From positions 354,681 through 418,680 of the forward strand of contig JAKSZU010000162.1 of the NCBI GenBank assembly GCA_026018925.1: 64,000 bases of DNA. The letters are read 5' to 3'. The notes under the pieces were generated by a model. It was not told the DNA's origin and searched no databases. It saw nothing but the letters and a program-made list of their open reading frames with translations. Position 1 is the stretch's first letter. Each line of letters begins with the position of its first letter. The position numbers and the translations under genes are program-made. This DNA comes from Tupaia tana. Lineage: Eukaryota; Chordata; Mammalia; Scandentia; Tupaiidae. Shown here piece after piece: positions 1-12,800 of this stretch.

Positions 1-229
1 CTCTCCTGCAAGCCTCTGGCCGGCAAGGGACACTGAGGGAGGGTCACCTCTGACCCCCACCTCACTTCCAGACCCCCAGGCCCCAGACTCCACCTTCTAG
101 ACTATCCAGGACTGCCAGAAGGCAATAGGCTCTCCTGCAAGCCTCTGGCCGGCAAGGGACACTGAGGGAGGGTCACCTATGACCCCCACCTCACTTCCAG
201 ACCCCCAGGCCCCAGACTCCACCTTCTAG

Positions 230-322
230 GTAGTTAGCCAGGATTTACTTGAGGCGGTTTTTTGTTCTCTCTTGAAACCCCTGCATTCCCTTGTTAACAC
301 CTAGCTCTCCTTCTCCCCCCAG
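230..322 (+). other. Intron-like 93-bp GT...AG segment (first complete copy)
   Basis: This segment is present in every long monomer and absent from every short one. It starts TAG|GTAGTT, a weak-to-moderate splice donor. It ends in a tract close to CTCTCCTTCTCCCCCCAG. A TTAAC branch-point-like motif within CTTGTTAACACC places its A 25 nt before the terminal AG. One intervening AG (CCTAG) lies only 7 nt past that A, probably too close to be used. All parts of a minimal U2-type intron are present on the + strand. Whether it is spliced cannot be seen from DNA. A deletion using the 2-bp AG shared by both junctions would give the same product. Confidence 0.55.
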
Positions 323-766
323 ACTATCCAGGACTGCCAGAAGGCAATAGGCTCTCCTGCAAGCCTCTGGCTGGCAAGGGACACTGAGGGAGGGTCACCT
401 CTGACCCCCACCTCACTTCCAGACCCCCAGGCCCCAGACTCCATCTTCTAGGTAGTTAGCCAGGATTTTCTTCAGGCGGTTTTTTGTTCTCTCTTGAAAC
501 CCCTGCATTCCCTTGTTAACACCTAGCTCTCCTTCTCCCCCCAGACTATCCAGGACTGCCAGAAGGCAATAGGCTCTCCTGCAAGCCTCTGGCCGGCAAG
601 GGACACTGAGGGAGGGTCACCTCTGACGCCCACCTCACTTCCAGACCCCCAGACCCCAGACTCCACCTTCTAGGTAGTTAGCCAGGATTTCCTTGAGGCG
701 GTTTTTTGTTCTCTCTTGAAACCCCTGCATTCCCTTGTTAACCCCTAGCTCTCCTTCTCCCCCCAG

Positions 767-895
767 ACTATCCAGGACTGCCAGAAGGCAATAGGCTCTC
801 CTGCAAGCCTCTGGCCGGCAAGGGACACTGAGGGAGGGTCACCTCTGACCCCCACCTCACTTCCAGACCCCCAGGCCCCAGACTCCACCTTCTAG
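767..895 (+). repeat. Short 129-bp monomer lacking the intron-like block (first complete copy)
   Basis: The unit runs ACTATCC...CTTCTAG and joins the next unit directly as CTTCTAG|ACTATCC. The same junction occurs after positions 100, 895, 2,134, 2,485, 4,169, 4,742, 8,644, 9,661, 12,009, 15,469, 16,487, 18,170, 19,409, 20,204, 21,887 and 22,016, always at the same base. The + strand frame starting at ACT is open for 42 codons and closes with TAG, the last three bases of the unit. Several copies clearly came from duplication of array blocks, so there were fewer founding events than copies. Confidence 0.9.
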
Positions 896-3800
896 ACTAT
901 CCAGGACTGCCAGAAGGCAATAGGCTCTCCTGCAAGCCTCTGGCCGGCAAGGGACACTGAGGGAGGGTCACCTATGACCCCCACCTCACTTCCAGACCCC
1001 CAGGCCCCAGACTCCACCTTCTAGGTAGTTAGCCAGGATTTACTTGAGGCGGTTTTTTGTTCTCTCTTGAAACCCCTGCATTCCCTTGTTAACACCTAGC
1101 TCTCCTTTTCCCCCCAGACTATCCAGGACTGCCAGAAGGCAATAGGCTCTCCTGCAAGCCTCTGGCCGGCAAGGGACACTGAGGGAGGGTCACCTCTGAC
1201 CCCCACCTCACTTCCAGACCCCCAGGCCCCAGACTCCACCTTCTAGGTAGTTAGCCAGGATTTCCTTGAGGCGGTTTTTTGTTCTCCCTTGAAACCCTTG
1301 CATTCCCTTGTTAACACCTAGCTCTCCTTCTCCCCCCAGACTATCGAGGACTGCCAGAAGGCAATAGGCTCTCCTGCAAGCCTCTGGCCGGCAAGGGACA
1401 CTGAGGGAGGGTCACCTCTGACCCCCACCTCACTTCCCGACCCCCAGGCCCCAGACTCCACCTTCTAGGTAGTTAGTCAGGATTTCCTTGAGGCGGTTTT
1501 TTGTTCTCTCTTGAAACCCCTGCATTCCCTTGTTAACACCTAGCTCTCCTTCTCTCCCCAGACTATCCAGGACTGCCAGAAGGCAATAGGCTCTCCTGCA
1601 AGACTCTGGCCGGCAAGGGACACTGAGGGAGGGTCACCTCTGACCCCCACCTCACTTCCAGACCCCCAGGCCCCAGACTCCACCTTCTAGGTAGTTAGCC
1701 AGGATTTCCTTGATGCGGTTTTTTGTTCTCTCTTGAAACCCCTGCATTCCCTTGTTAACACCTAGCTCTCCTTCTCTCCCCAGACTATCCAGGACTGCCA
1801 GAAGGCAATAGGCTCTCCTGCAAGCCTCTGGCCGGCAAGGGACACTGAGGGAGGGTCACCTCTGACCCCCACCTCACTTCCAGACCCCCAGGCCCCAGAC
1901 TCCACCTTCTAGGTAGTTAGCCAGGATTTACTTGAGGCGGTTTTTTGTTCTCTCTTGAAACCCCTGCATTCCCTTGTTAACACCTAGCTCTCCTTGTCCC
2001 CCCAGACTATCCAGGACTCCCAGAAGGCAATAGGCTCTCCTGCAAGCCTCTGGCCGGCAAGGGACACTGAGGGAGGGTCTCCTCTGACCCCCACCTCACT
2101 TCCAGACCCCCAGGCCCCAGACTCCACCTTCTAGACTATCCAGGACTGCCAGAAGGCCATAGGCTCTCCTGCAAGCCTCTGGCCGGCAAGGGACACTGAG
2201 GGAGGGTCACCTCTGACCCCCACCTCACTTCCAGACCCCCAGGCCCCAGACTCCACCTTCTAGGTAGTTAGCCAGGATTTACTTGAGGCGGTTTTTTGTT
2301 CTCTCTTGAAACCCCTGCATTCCCTTGTTAACACCTAGCTCTCCTTCTCCCCCCAGACTATCCAGGACTCCCAGAAGGCAATAGGCTCTCCTGCAAGCCT
2401 CTGGCCGGCAAGGGACACTGAGGGAGGGTCTCCTCTGACCCCCACCTCACTTCCAGACCCCCAGGCCCCAGACTCCACCTTCTAGACTATCCAGGACTGC
2501 CAGAAGGCCATAGGCTCTCCTGCAAGCCTCTGGCCGGCAAGGGACACTGAGGGAGGGTCACCTCTGACCCCCACCTCACTTCCAGACCCCCATGCCCCAG
2601 ACTCCACCTTCTAGGTAGTTAGCCAGGATTTCCTTGAGGCGGTTTTGTGTTCTCTCTTGAAACCCCTGCATTCCCTTGTTAACACCTAGCTCTCCTTCTC
2701 CCCCCAGACTACCCAGGACTGCCAGAAGGCAAGAGGCTCTCCTGCAAGCCTATGGCCGGCAAGGGACACTGAGGGAGGGTCACCTCTGACCCCCACCTCA
2801 CTTCCAGACCCCCAGGCCCCAGACTCCACCTTCTAGGTAGTTAGCCAGGATTTCCTTGAGGCGGTTTTGTGTTCTCTCTTGAAACCCCTGCATTCCTTTG
2901 TTAACACCTAGCTCTCCTTCTCCCCCCAGGCTATCCAGGACTGCCAGAAGGCAATAGGCTCTCCTGCAAGCCTCTGGCCGGCAAGGGACACTGAGGGAGG
3001 TTCACCTCTGACCCCCACCTCACTTCCAGACCCCCAGGCCCCAGACTCCACCTTCTAGGTAGTTAGCCAGGATTTCCTTGAGGCGGTTTTTTGTTCCCTC
3101 TTGAAATCCCTGCATTCCCTTGTTAACACCTAGCTCTCCTTCTCCCCCCAGACTATCCAGGACTGCCAGAAGGCAATAGGCTCTCCTGCAAGCCTCTGGC
3201 CGGCAAGCGATACTGAGGGAGGGTCACCGCTGACCCCTACCTCACTTCCAGACCCCCAGGCCCCAGACTCCACCTTCTAGGTATTTAGCCAGGATTTCCT
3301 TGAGGCGGTTTTTTGTTCTCTCTTGAAACCCCTGCATTCCCTTGCTAACTCCTAGCTCTCCTTCTCCCCCCAGACTATCCAGGACTGCCAGAAGGCAATA
3401 GGCTCTCCTGCAAGCCTCTGGCCGGCAAGGGACACTGAGGGAGGGTCACCTCTGACCCCCACCTCACTTCCAGACCCCCAGGCCCCAGACTCCACCTTCT
3501 AGGTAGTTAGCCAGGATTTCCTTGAGGCGGTTTTTTGTTCTCCCTTGAAACCCCTGCATTCCCTTGTTAACACCTAGCTCTCCTTCTCCCCCCAGACTAT
3601 CCAGGACTGCCAGAAGGCAATAGGCTCTCCTGCAAGCCTCTGGCCGGCAAGGGACACTGAGGGAGGGTCACCTCTGACCCCCACCTCACTTCCAGACCCC
3701 CAGGCCCCAGACTCCACCTTCTAGGTAGTTAGCCAGGATTTCCTAGAGGCGGTTTTTTGTTCTCTCTTGAAACCCCTGCATTCCCTTGTTAACACCTAGC

Positions 3801-6800
3801 TCTCCTTCTCCCCCCAGACTATCCAGGACTGCCAGAAGGCAATAGGCTCTCCTGCAAGCCTCTGGCCGGCAAGGGACACTGAGGGAGGGTCACTTGTGAC
3901 ACCCACCTCACTTCCAGACCCCCAGGCCCCAGACTCCACCTTCTAGGTAGTTAGCCAGGATTTCCTTGAGGCGGTTTTTTTGTTCTCTCTTGAAACCCCT
4001 GCATTCCCTTGTAAACACCTAGCTCTCCTTCTCCCCCCAGACTATCCAGGACTGTCAGAAGGCAATAGGCTCTCCTGCAAGCCTCTGGCCTGCAAGGGAC
4101 ACTGAGGGAGGGTCACCTCTGACCCCCACCTCACTTCCAGACCCCAAGGCCCCAGACTCCACCTTCTAGACTATCCAGGACTGCCAGAAGGCAATAGGCT
4201 CTCCTGCAAGCCTCTGGCCGGCAAGGGACACTGAGGGAGGGTCACCTCTGACCCCCACCTCACTTCCAGACCCCCAGGCCCCAGACTCCACCTTCTAGGT
4301 AGTTATCCAGGATTTCCTTGAGGCGGTTTTGTGTTCTCTCTTGAAACCCCTGCATTCCCTTGTTAACACCTAGCTCTCCTTCTCCCCCCAGACTATCCAG
4401 GACTGCCAGAAGGCAATAGGCTCTCCTGCAAGCCTCTGGCCAGCAAGGGACACTGAGGGAGGGTCACTTGTGACACCCACCTCACTTCCAGACCCCCAGG
4501 CCCCAGACTCCACCTTCTAGGTAGTTAGCCAGGATTTCCTTGAGGCGGTTTTTTGTTCTCTCTTGAAACCCCTGCATTCCCTTGTTAACACCTAGCTCTC
4601 CTTCTCCCCCCAGACTATCCAGGACTGTCAGAAGGCAATAGGCTCTCCTTCAAGCCTCTGGCCTGCAAGGGACACTGAGGGAGGGTCACCTCTGACCCCC
4701 ACCTCACTTCCAGACCCCAAGGCCCCAGACTCCACCTTCTAGACTATCCAGGACTGCCAGAAGGCAATAGGCTCTCCTGCAAGCCTCTGGCCGGCAAGGG
4801 ACACTGAGGGAGGGTCACCTCTGACCCCCACCTCACTTCCAGACCCCCAGGCCCCAGACTCCACCTTCTAGGTAGTTATCCAGGATTTCCTTGAGGCGGT
4901 TTTGTGTTCTCTCTTGAAACCTCTGCATTCCTTGTTAACACCTAGCTCTCCTTCTCCCCCCAGACTATCCAGGACTGCCAGAAGGCAATAGGCTCTCCTG
5001 CAAGCCTCTGGCCGGCAAGGGACACTGAGGGAGGGTCACCTCTGACCCCCACCTCACTTCCAGACCCCCAGGCCCCAGACTCCACCTTCTAGGTAGTTAG
5101 CCAGGATTTCCTTGAGGCGGTTTTTTGTTCTCTCTTGAAAGCCCTGCATTCCCTTGTTAACACCTAGCTCTCCTTCTCCCCCCAGACTATCCAGGACTGC
5201 CAGAAGGCAATAGGCTCTCCTGCAAGCCTCTGGCGGGCAAGGGACACTGAGGGAGGGTCACCTCTGACCCCAACCTCACTTCCAGACCCCCAGGCCCCAG
5301 ACTCCACCTTCTAGGTAGTTAGCCAGGATTTCCTTGAGGCCGTTTTTTGTTCTCTCTTGAAACCCCTGCATTCCCTTGTTAACACCTAGCTCTCCTTCTC
5401 CCCCCAGACTATCCAGGACTGCCAGAAGGCAATAAGCTCTACTGCAAGCCTCTGTCCGGAAAGGGACACTGAGGGAGGGTCACCTCTGACCCCCACCTCA
5501 CTTCCAAACCCCCAGGCCCCAGACTCCACCTTCTAGGTATTTAGCCAGGATTTCCTTGAGGCGGTTTTTTGTTCTCTCTTGAAACCCCTGCATTCCCTTG
5601 TTAACACCTAGCTCTCCTTCTCCCCCCAGACTATCCAGGACTGCCAGAAGGCAATAGTCTCTCCTGCAAGCCTCTGGCCTTCAAGGGACACTGAGGTAGG
5701 GTCACCTCTGACCCCCACCTCACTTCCAGACCCCCAGGCCCCAGACTCCACCTTCTAGGTAGTTAGCCAGGATTTCCTCGAGGCGGTTTTTTGTTCTCTC
5801 TTGAAACCCCTGCATTCCCTTGTTAACACGTAGCTCTCCTTCTCCCCCCAGACTATCCAGGACTGCCAGAAGGCAATAGGCTCTCCTGCAAGCCTCTGTC
5901 CGGCAAGGGACACTGAGGGAGAGTCACCTCTGACCCCCACCTCACTTCCAGACCCCCAGGCCCCAGACTCCACCTTCTAGGTAGTTAGCCAGGATTTCCT
6001 TGAGGCGGTTTTTTGTTCTCTCTTGAAACCCCTGCATTCCCTTGTTAACACCTAGCTCTCCTTCTCCCCCCAGACTATCCAGGACTGCCAGAAGGCAATA
6101 GGCTCTCCTGCAAGCCTCTGGCCGGCAAGGGACACTGAGGGAGGGTCACCTCTGACCCCCACCTCACTTCCAGACCCCCAGGCCCCAGACTCCACCTTCT
6201 AGGTAGTTAGCCAGGATTTCCTTGAGGCGGTTTTTTGTTCTCTCTTGAAACCCCTGCATTCCCTTGTTAACACCTAGCTCTCCTTCTCCCCCCAGACTAT
6301 CCAGGACTGCCAGAAGGCAATAGGCTCTCCTGCAAGCCTCTGGCCGGCAAGGGACACTGAGGGAGGGTCACCTCTGACCCCCACCTCACTTCCAGACCCC
6401 CAGGCCCCAGACTCCACTTTCTAGGTAGTTAGCCAGGATTTCCTTGAGGCGGTTTTTTGTTCTCCCTTGAAACCCCTGCATTCCCTTGTTAACTCCTAGC
6501 TCTCCTTCTCTCCCCAGACTATCCAGGACTGCCAGAAGGCAATAGGCTCTCCTGCAAGCCTCTGATCGGCAAGGGACACTGAGGGAGGGTCACCTCTGAC
6601 CCCCACCTCACTTCCAGAACCACAGGCCCCAGACTCCACCTTCTAGGTAGTTAGCCAGGATTTCCTTGAGGCGGTTTTTTGTTCTCTCTTGAAACCCCTG
6701 CATTCCCTTGTTAACACCTAGCTCTCCTTCTCCCCCCAGACTACCCAGGACTGCCAGAAGGCAATAGGCTCTACTGCAAGCCTCTGGCCGGCAAGGGACA

Positions 6801-9800
6801 CTGAGGGAGGGTCACCTCTGACCCCCACCTCACTTCCAGACCCCCAGGCCCCAGACTCCACCTTCTAGGTAGTTAGCCAGGATTTCCTTGAGGCGGTTTT
6901 TTGTTCTCTCTTGAAACCCCTGCATTCCCTTGTTAACACCTAGCTCTCCTTCTCCCCCCAGACTATCCAGGACTGCCAGAAGGCAATAGGCTCTCCTGCA
7001 AGCCTCTTGCCAGCAAGGGACACTGAGGGAGGGTCACCTCTGACCCCCACCTCACTTCCAGACCCCCAGGCCCCAGACTCCACCTTCTAGGTAGTTAGCC
7101 AGGATTTCCTTGAGGCAGTTTTTTGTTCTCTCTTGAAACCCCTGCATGCCCTTGTTAACACCTAGCTCTCCTTCTCCCCCCAGACTATCCAGGACTGCCA
7201 GAAGGCAATAGGCTCTCCTGCAAGCCTCTGGCCGGCAAGGGACACTGAGGGAGGGTCACCTCTGACCCCCACCTCACTTCCAGACCCCCAGGCCCCAGAC
7301 TCCACCTTCTAGGTAGTTAGCCAGGATTTCCTTGAGGCAGGTTTTTGTTCTCTCTTGAAACCCCTGCATTCCCTTGTTAACACCTAGCTCTCCTTCTCCC
7401 CCCAGACTATCCAGGACTGCCAGAAGGCAATAGGATCTCCTGCAAGCCTCTGGCCGGCAAGGGACAATGAGGGAGGGTCACCACTGACCCCCACCTCACT
7501 TCCAGACCCCCAGGCCCCAGACTCCACCTTCTAGGTACTTAGCCAGGATTTCCTTGAGGCGGTTTTGTGTTCTCTCTTGAAACCCCTGCATTCCCTTGTT
7601 AACACCTAGCTCTCCTTCTCCCCCCAGACTATCCAGGACTGCCAGAAGGCAATAGGCTCTCCTGCAAGCCTCTGGCCGGCAAGGGACACTGAGGGAGGGT
7701 CACCTCTGACCCCCACCTCACTTCCAGACCCCCAGGCCCCAGACTCCACCTTCTAGGTAGTTAGCCAGGATTTCCTTGAGGCGGTTTTTTGTTCTCTCTT
7801 GAAACCCCTGCATTCCCTTGTTAACACCTAGCTCTCCTTCTCCCCCCAGATTATCCAGGACTGCCAGAAGGCAATAGGCTCTCCTGCAAGCCTCTGGCCG
7901 GCAAGGGACACTGAGGGAGGGTCACCTCTGACCTCCACCTCACTTCCAGACCCCCAGGCCCCAGAATCCACCTTCTAGGCAGTTAGCCAGGATTTCCTTG
8001 AGGCGGTTTTTTGTTCTCTCTTGAAACCCCTGCATTCCCTTGTTAACACCTAGCTCTCCTTCTCCCCCCAGACTATCCAGGACTGCCAGAAGGCAATAGG
8101 CTCTCCTGCAAGCCTCTGGCCGGCAAGGGACACTGAGGGAGGGTCACCTCTGACCCCCACCTCACTTCCAGACCCCCAGGCCCCAGACTCCAACTTCTAC
8201 GTAGTTAGCCAGGATTTCCTTGAGGCGGTTTTTTGTTCTCTCTTGAAACCCCTGCATTCCCTTGTTAACACCTAGCTCTCCTTCTCCCCCCAGACTATCC
8301 AGGACTGCCAGAAGGCAATAGGCTCTCCTGCAAGCCTCTGGCCGGCAAGGGACACTGAGGGAGGGTCACCTCTGACCCCCACCTCACTTCCAGACCCCCA
8401 GGCCCCAGACTCCACCTTCTAGGTAGTTAGCCAGGATTTCCTTGAGGCGGTTTTTTGTTCTCGCTTGAAACCCCTGCATTCCCTTGTTAACACCTAGCTC
8501 TCCTTCTCCCCCCAGACTATCCAGGACTGCCAGAAGGCAATAGGCTCTCCTGCAAGCCTCTGGCCGGCAATGGACACTGAGGGAGGGTCACCTCTGACCC
8601 CCACCTCACTTCCAGACCCCCAGGCCCCAGACTCCACCTTCTAGACTATCCAGGACTGCCAGAAGGCAATAGGCTCTCCTGCAAGCCTCTGGCCGGCAAG
8701 GGACACTGAGGGAGGGTCACCTCTGACCCCCACCTCACTTCCAGACCCCCAGGCCCCAGACTCCACCTTCTAGGTAGTTAGCCAGGATTTCCTTGAGGCG
8801 GTTTTTTGTTCTCTCTTGAAACCCCTGCATTCCCTTGTTAACACCTAGCTCTCCTTCTCCCCCCAGGCTATCCAGGACTGCCAGAAGGCAATAGGCTCTC
8901 CTGCAAGCCTATGGCCGGCAAGGGACACTGAGGGAGGTTCACCTCTGACACCCACCTCACTTCCAGACCCCCAGGCCCCAGACTCCACCTTCTAGGTAGT
9001 TAGCCAGGATTTCCTTGAGGCGGTTTTTTGTTCTCTCTTGAAATCCCTGCATTCCCTTGTTAACACCTAGCTCTCCTTCTCCCCCCAGACTCTCCAGGAC
9101 TGCCAGAAGGCAATAGGCTCTCCTGCACGCCTCTGGCCTGCAAGCGATACTGAGGGAGGGTCACCTCTGACCCCCACCTCACTTCCAGACCCCCAGGCCC
9201 CAGACTCCACCTTCTAGGTAGTTAGCCAGGATTTCCTTGAGGCGGTTTTTTGTTCTCGCTTGAAACCCCTGCATTCCCTTGTTAACACCTAGCTCTCCTT
9301 CTCCCCCAAGACTATCCAGGACTGCCAGAAGGCAATAGGCTCTCCTGCAAGCCTCTGGCCGGCAAGGGACACTGAGGGAGGGTCACCTCTGACGCCCACC
9401 TCACTTCCAGACCCCCAGGCCCCAGACTCCACCTTCTAGGTAGTTAGCCAGGATTTCCTTGAGGCGGTTTTTTGTTCTCTCTTGAAACCCCTGCATTCCC
9501 TTGTTAACCCCTAGCTCTCCTTCTCCCCCCAGACTATCCAGGACTGCCAGAAGGCAATAGGCTCTCCTGCAAGCCTCTGGCCGGCAAGGGACACTGAGGG
9601 AGGGTCACCTCTGACCCCCACCTCACTTCCAGACCCCCAGGCCCCAGACTCCACCTTCTAGACTATCCAGGACTGCCAGAAGGCAATAGGCTCTCCTGCA
9701 AGCCTCTGGCCGGCAAGGGACACTGAGGGAGGGTCACCTATGACCCCCACCTCACTTCCAGACCCCCAGGCCCCAGACTCCACCTTCTAGGTAGTTAGCC

Positions 9801-12800
9801 AGGATTTCCTTGAGGCGGTTTTTTGTTCTCTCTTGAAACCCCTGCATTCCCTTGTTAACACCTAGCTCTCCTTCTCCCCCCAGGCTATCCAGGACTGCCA
9901 GAAGGCAATAGGCTCTCCTGCAAGCCTATGGCCGGCAAGGGACACTGAGGGAGGTTCACCTCTGACACCCACCTCACTTCCAGACCCCCAGGCCCCAGAC
10001 TCCACCTTCTAGGTAGTTAGCCAGGATTTCCTTGAGGCGGTTTTTTGTTCTCTCTTGAAATCCCTGCATTCCCTTGTTAACACCTAGCTCTCCTTCTCCC
10101 CCCAGACTCTCCAGGACTGCCAGAAGGCAATAGGCTCTCCTGCACGCCTCTGGCCTGCAAGCGATACTGAGGGAGGGTCACCTCTGACCCCCACCTCACT
10201 TCCAGACACCCAGGCCCCAGACTCCACCTTCTAGGTAGTTAGCCAGGATTTCCTTGAGGCGGTTTTTTGTTCTCGCTTGAAACCCCTGCATTCCCTTGTT
10301 AACACCTAGCTCTCCTTCTCCCCCCAGACTATCCAGGACTGCCAGAAGGCAATAGGCTCTCCTGCAAGCCTCTGGCCGGCAAGGGACACTGAGGGAGGGT
10401 CACCTCTGACCCCCACCTCACTTCCAGACCCCCAGGCCCCAGACTCCACCTTCTAGGTAGTTAGCCAGGATTTCCTTGAGGCGGTTTTTTGTTCTCCCTT
10501 GAAACCCTTGCATTCTCTTGTTAACACCTAGCTCTCCTTCTCCCCCCAGACTACCCAGGACTGCCAGAAGGCAATAGGCTCTCCTGCAAGCCTCTGGCCT
10601 GCAAGCGATACTGACGGAGGGTCACCTCTGACCCCCACCTCACTTCCAGACCCCCAGGCCCCAGACTCCACCTTCTAGGTAGTTAGCCAGGATTTCCTTG
10701 AGGCGGTTTTTTGTTCTCTCTTAAAACCCCTGCATTCCCTTGTTAACACCTAGCTCTCCTTCTCCCCCCAGACTATCCAGGACTGCCAGAAGGCAATAGG
10801 CTCTCCTGCAAGCCTCTTGCCAGCAAGGGACACTGAGGGAGGGTCACCTCTGACCCCCACCTCACTTCCAGACCCCCAGGCCCCAGACTCCACCTTCTAG
10901 GTAGTTAGCCAGTATTTCCTTGAGGCAGTTTTTTGTTCTCTCTTGAAACCCCTGCATTCCCTTTTAACACCTAGCTCTCCTTCTCCCCCCAGACTATCCA
11001 GGACTGCCAGAAGGCAATAGGCTCTCCTGCAAGCCTCTGGCCGGCAAGGGACACTGAGGCAGGGTCACCTCTGACCCCCACATCACTTCCCGACCCCCAG
11101 GCCCCAGACTCCACCTTCTAGGTAGTTAGCCAGGATTTCCTTGAGGCGGTTTTTTGTTCTTTCTTGAAACCCCTGCATTCCCTTGTTAACACCTAGCTCT
11201 CCTTCTCCCCCCAGACTATCCAGGACTGCCAGAAGGTAATAGGCTCTCCTGCAAGCCTCTGGCCGGCAAGGGACACTGAGGGAGGGTCACCTCTGACCCC
11301 CACCTCACTTCCAGACCCCCAGGCCCCAGACTCCACCTTCTAGGTAGTTAGCCAGGATTTCCTTGAGGCGGTTTTTTGTTCTCTCTTGAAACCCCTGCAT
11401 TCCCTTGTTAACACCTAGCTCTCCTTCTCCCCCCAGACTATCCAGGACTGCCAGAAGGCAATAGGCTCTCCTGCAAGCCTCTGGCCGGCAAGGGGCACTG
11501 AGGGAGGGTCACCTCTGACCCCCATCTCACTTCCAGACCCCCAGGCCCCAGACTCCACCTTGTAGGTAGTTAGCCAAGATTTCCTTGAGGCGGTTTTTTG
11601 TTCTCTCTTGAAACCCCTGCATTCCCTTGTTAACACCTAGCTCTCCTTCTCCCCCCAGACTATCCAGGACTGCCAGAAGGCAATAGAGTCTCCTGCAAGC
11701 CTCTGGCCGGCAAGGGACACTGAGGGAGAGTCACCTCTGACCCCCACCTCACTTCCAGACCCCCAGGCCCCAGACTCCACCTTCTAGGTAGTTAGCCAGG
11801 ATTTCCTTGAGGCGGTTTTTTGTTCTCGCTTGAAACCCCTGCATTCCCTTGTTAACACCTAGCTCTCCTTCTCCCCCCACACTATCCAGGACTGCCAGAA
11901 GGCAATAGGCTCTCCTGCAAGCCTCTGGCCGGCAAGGGACACTGAGGGAAGGTCACCTCTGACCCCCACCACACTTCCAGACCCCCAGGCCCCAGACTCC
12001 ACCTTCTAGACTATCCAGGACTGCCAGAAGGCAATAGGCTCTCCTGCAAGCCTCTGGCCGGCAAGGGACACTGAGGGAGGGTCACCTCTGACCCCCACCT
12101 CACTTCCAGACCCCCAGGCCCCAGACTCCACCTTCTAGGTAGTTAGCCAGGATTTCCTTGAGGCAGGTTTTTGTTCTCTCTTGAAACCCCTGCATTCCCT
12201 TGTTAACACCTAGCTCTCCTTCTCCCCCCAGACTATCCAGGACTGCCAGAAGGCAATAGGATCTCCTGCAAGCCTCTGGCCGGCAAGGGACAATGAGGGA
12301 GGGTCACCACTGACCCCCACCTCACTTCCAGACCCCCAGGCCCCAGACTCCACCTTCTAGGTACTTAGCCAGGATTTCCTTGAGGCGGTTTTGTGTTCTC
12401 TCTTGAAACCCCTGCATTCCCTTGTTAACACCTAGCTCTCCTTCTCCCCCCAGACTATCCAGGACTGCCAGAAGGCAATAGGCTCTCCTGCAAGCCTCTG
12501 GCCGGCAAGGGACACTGAGGGAGGGTCACCTCTGACCCCCACCTCACTTCCAGACCCCCAGGCCCCAGACTCCACCTTCTAGGTAGTTAGCCAGGATTTC
12601 CTTGAGGCGGTTTTTTGTTCTCTCTTGAAACCCCTGCATTCCCTTGTTAACACCTAGCTCTCCTTCTCCCCCCAGACTATCCAGGACTGCCAGAAGGCAA
12701 TAGGATCTCCTGCAAGCCTCTGGCCGGCAAGGGACACTGAGGGAGGGTCACCTCTGACCCCCACCTCACTTCCAGACCCCCAGGCCCCAGACTCCACCTT

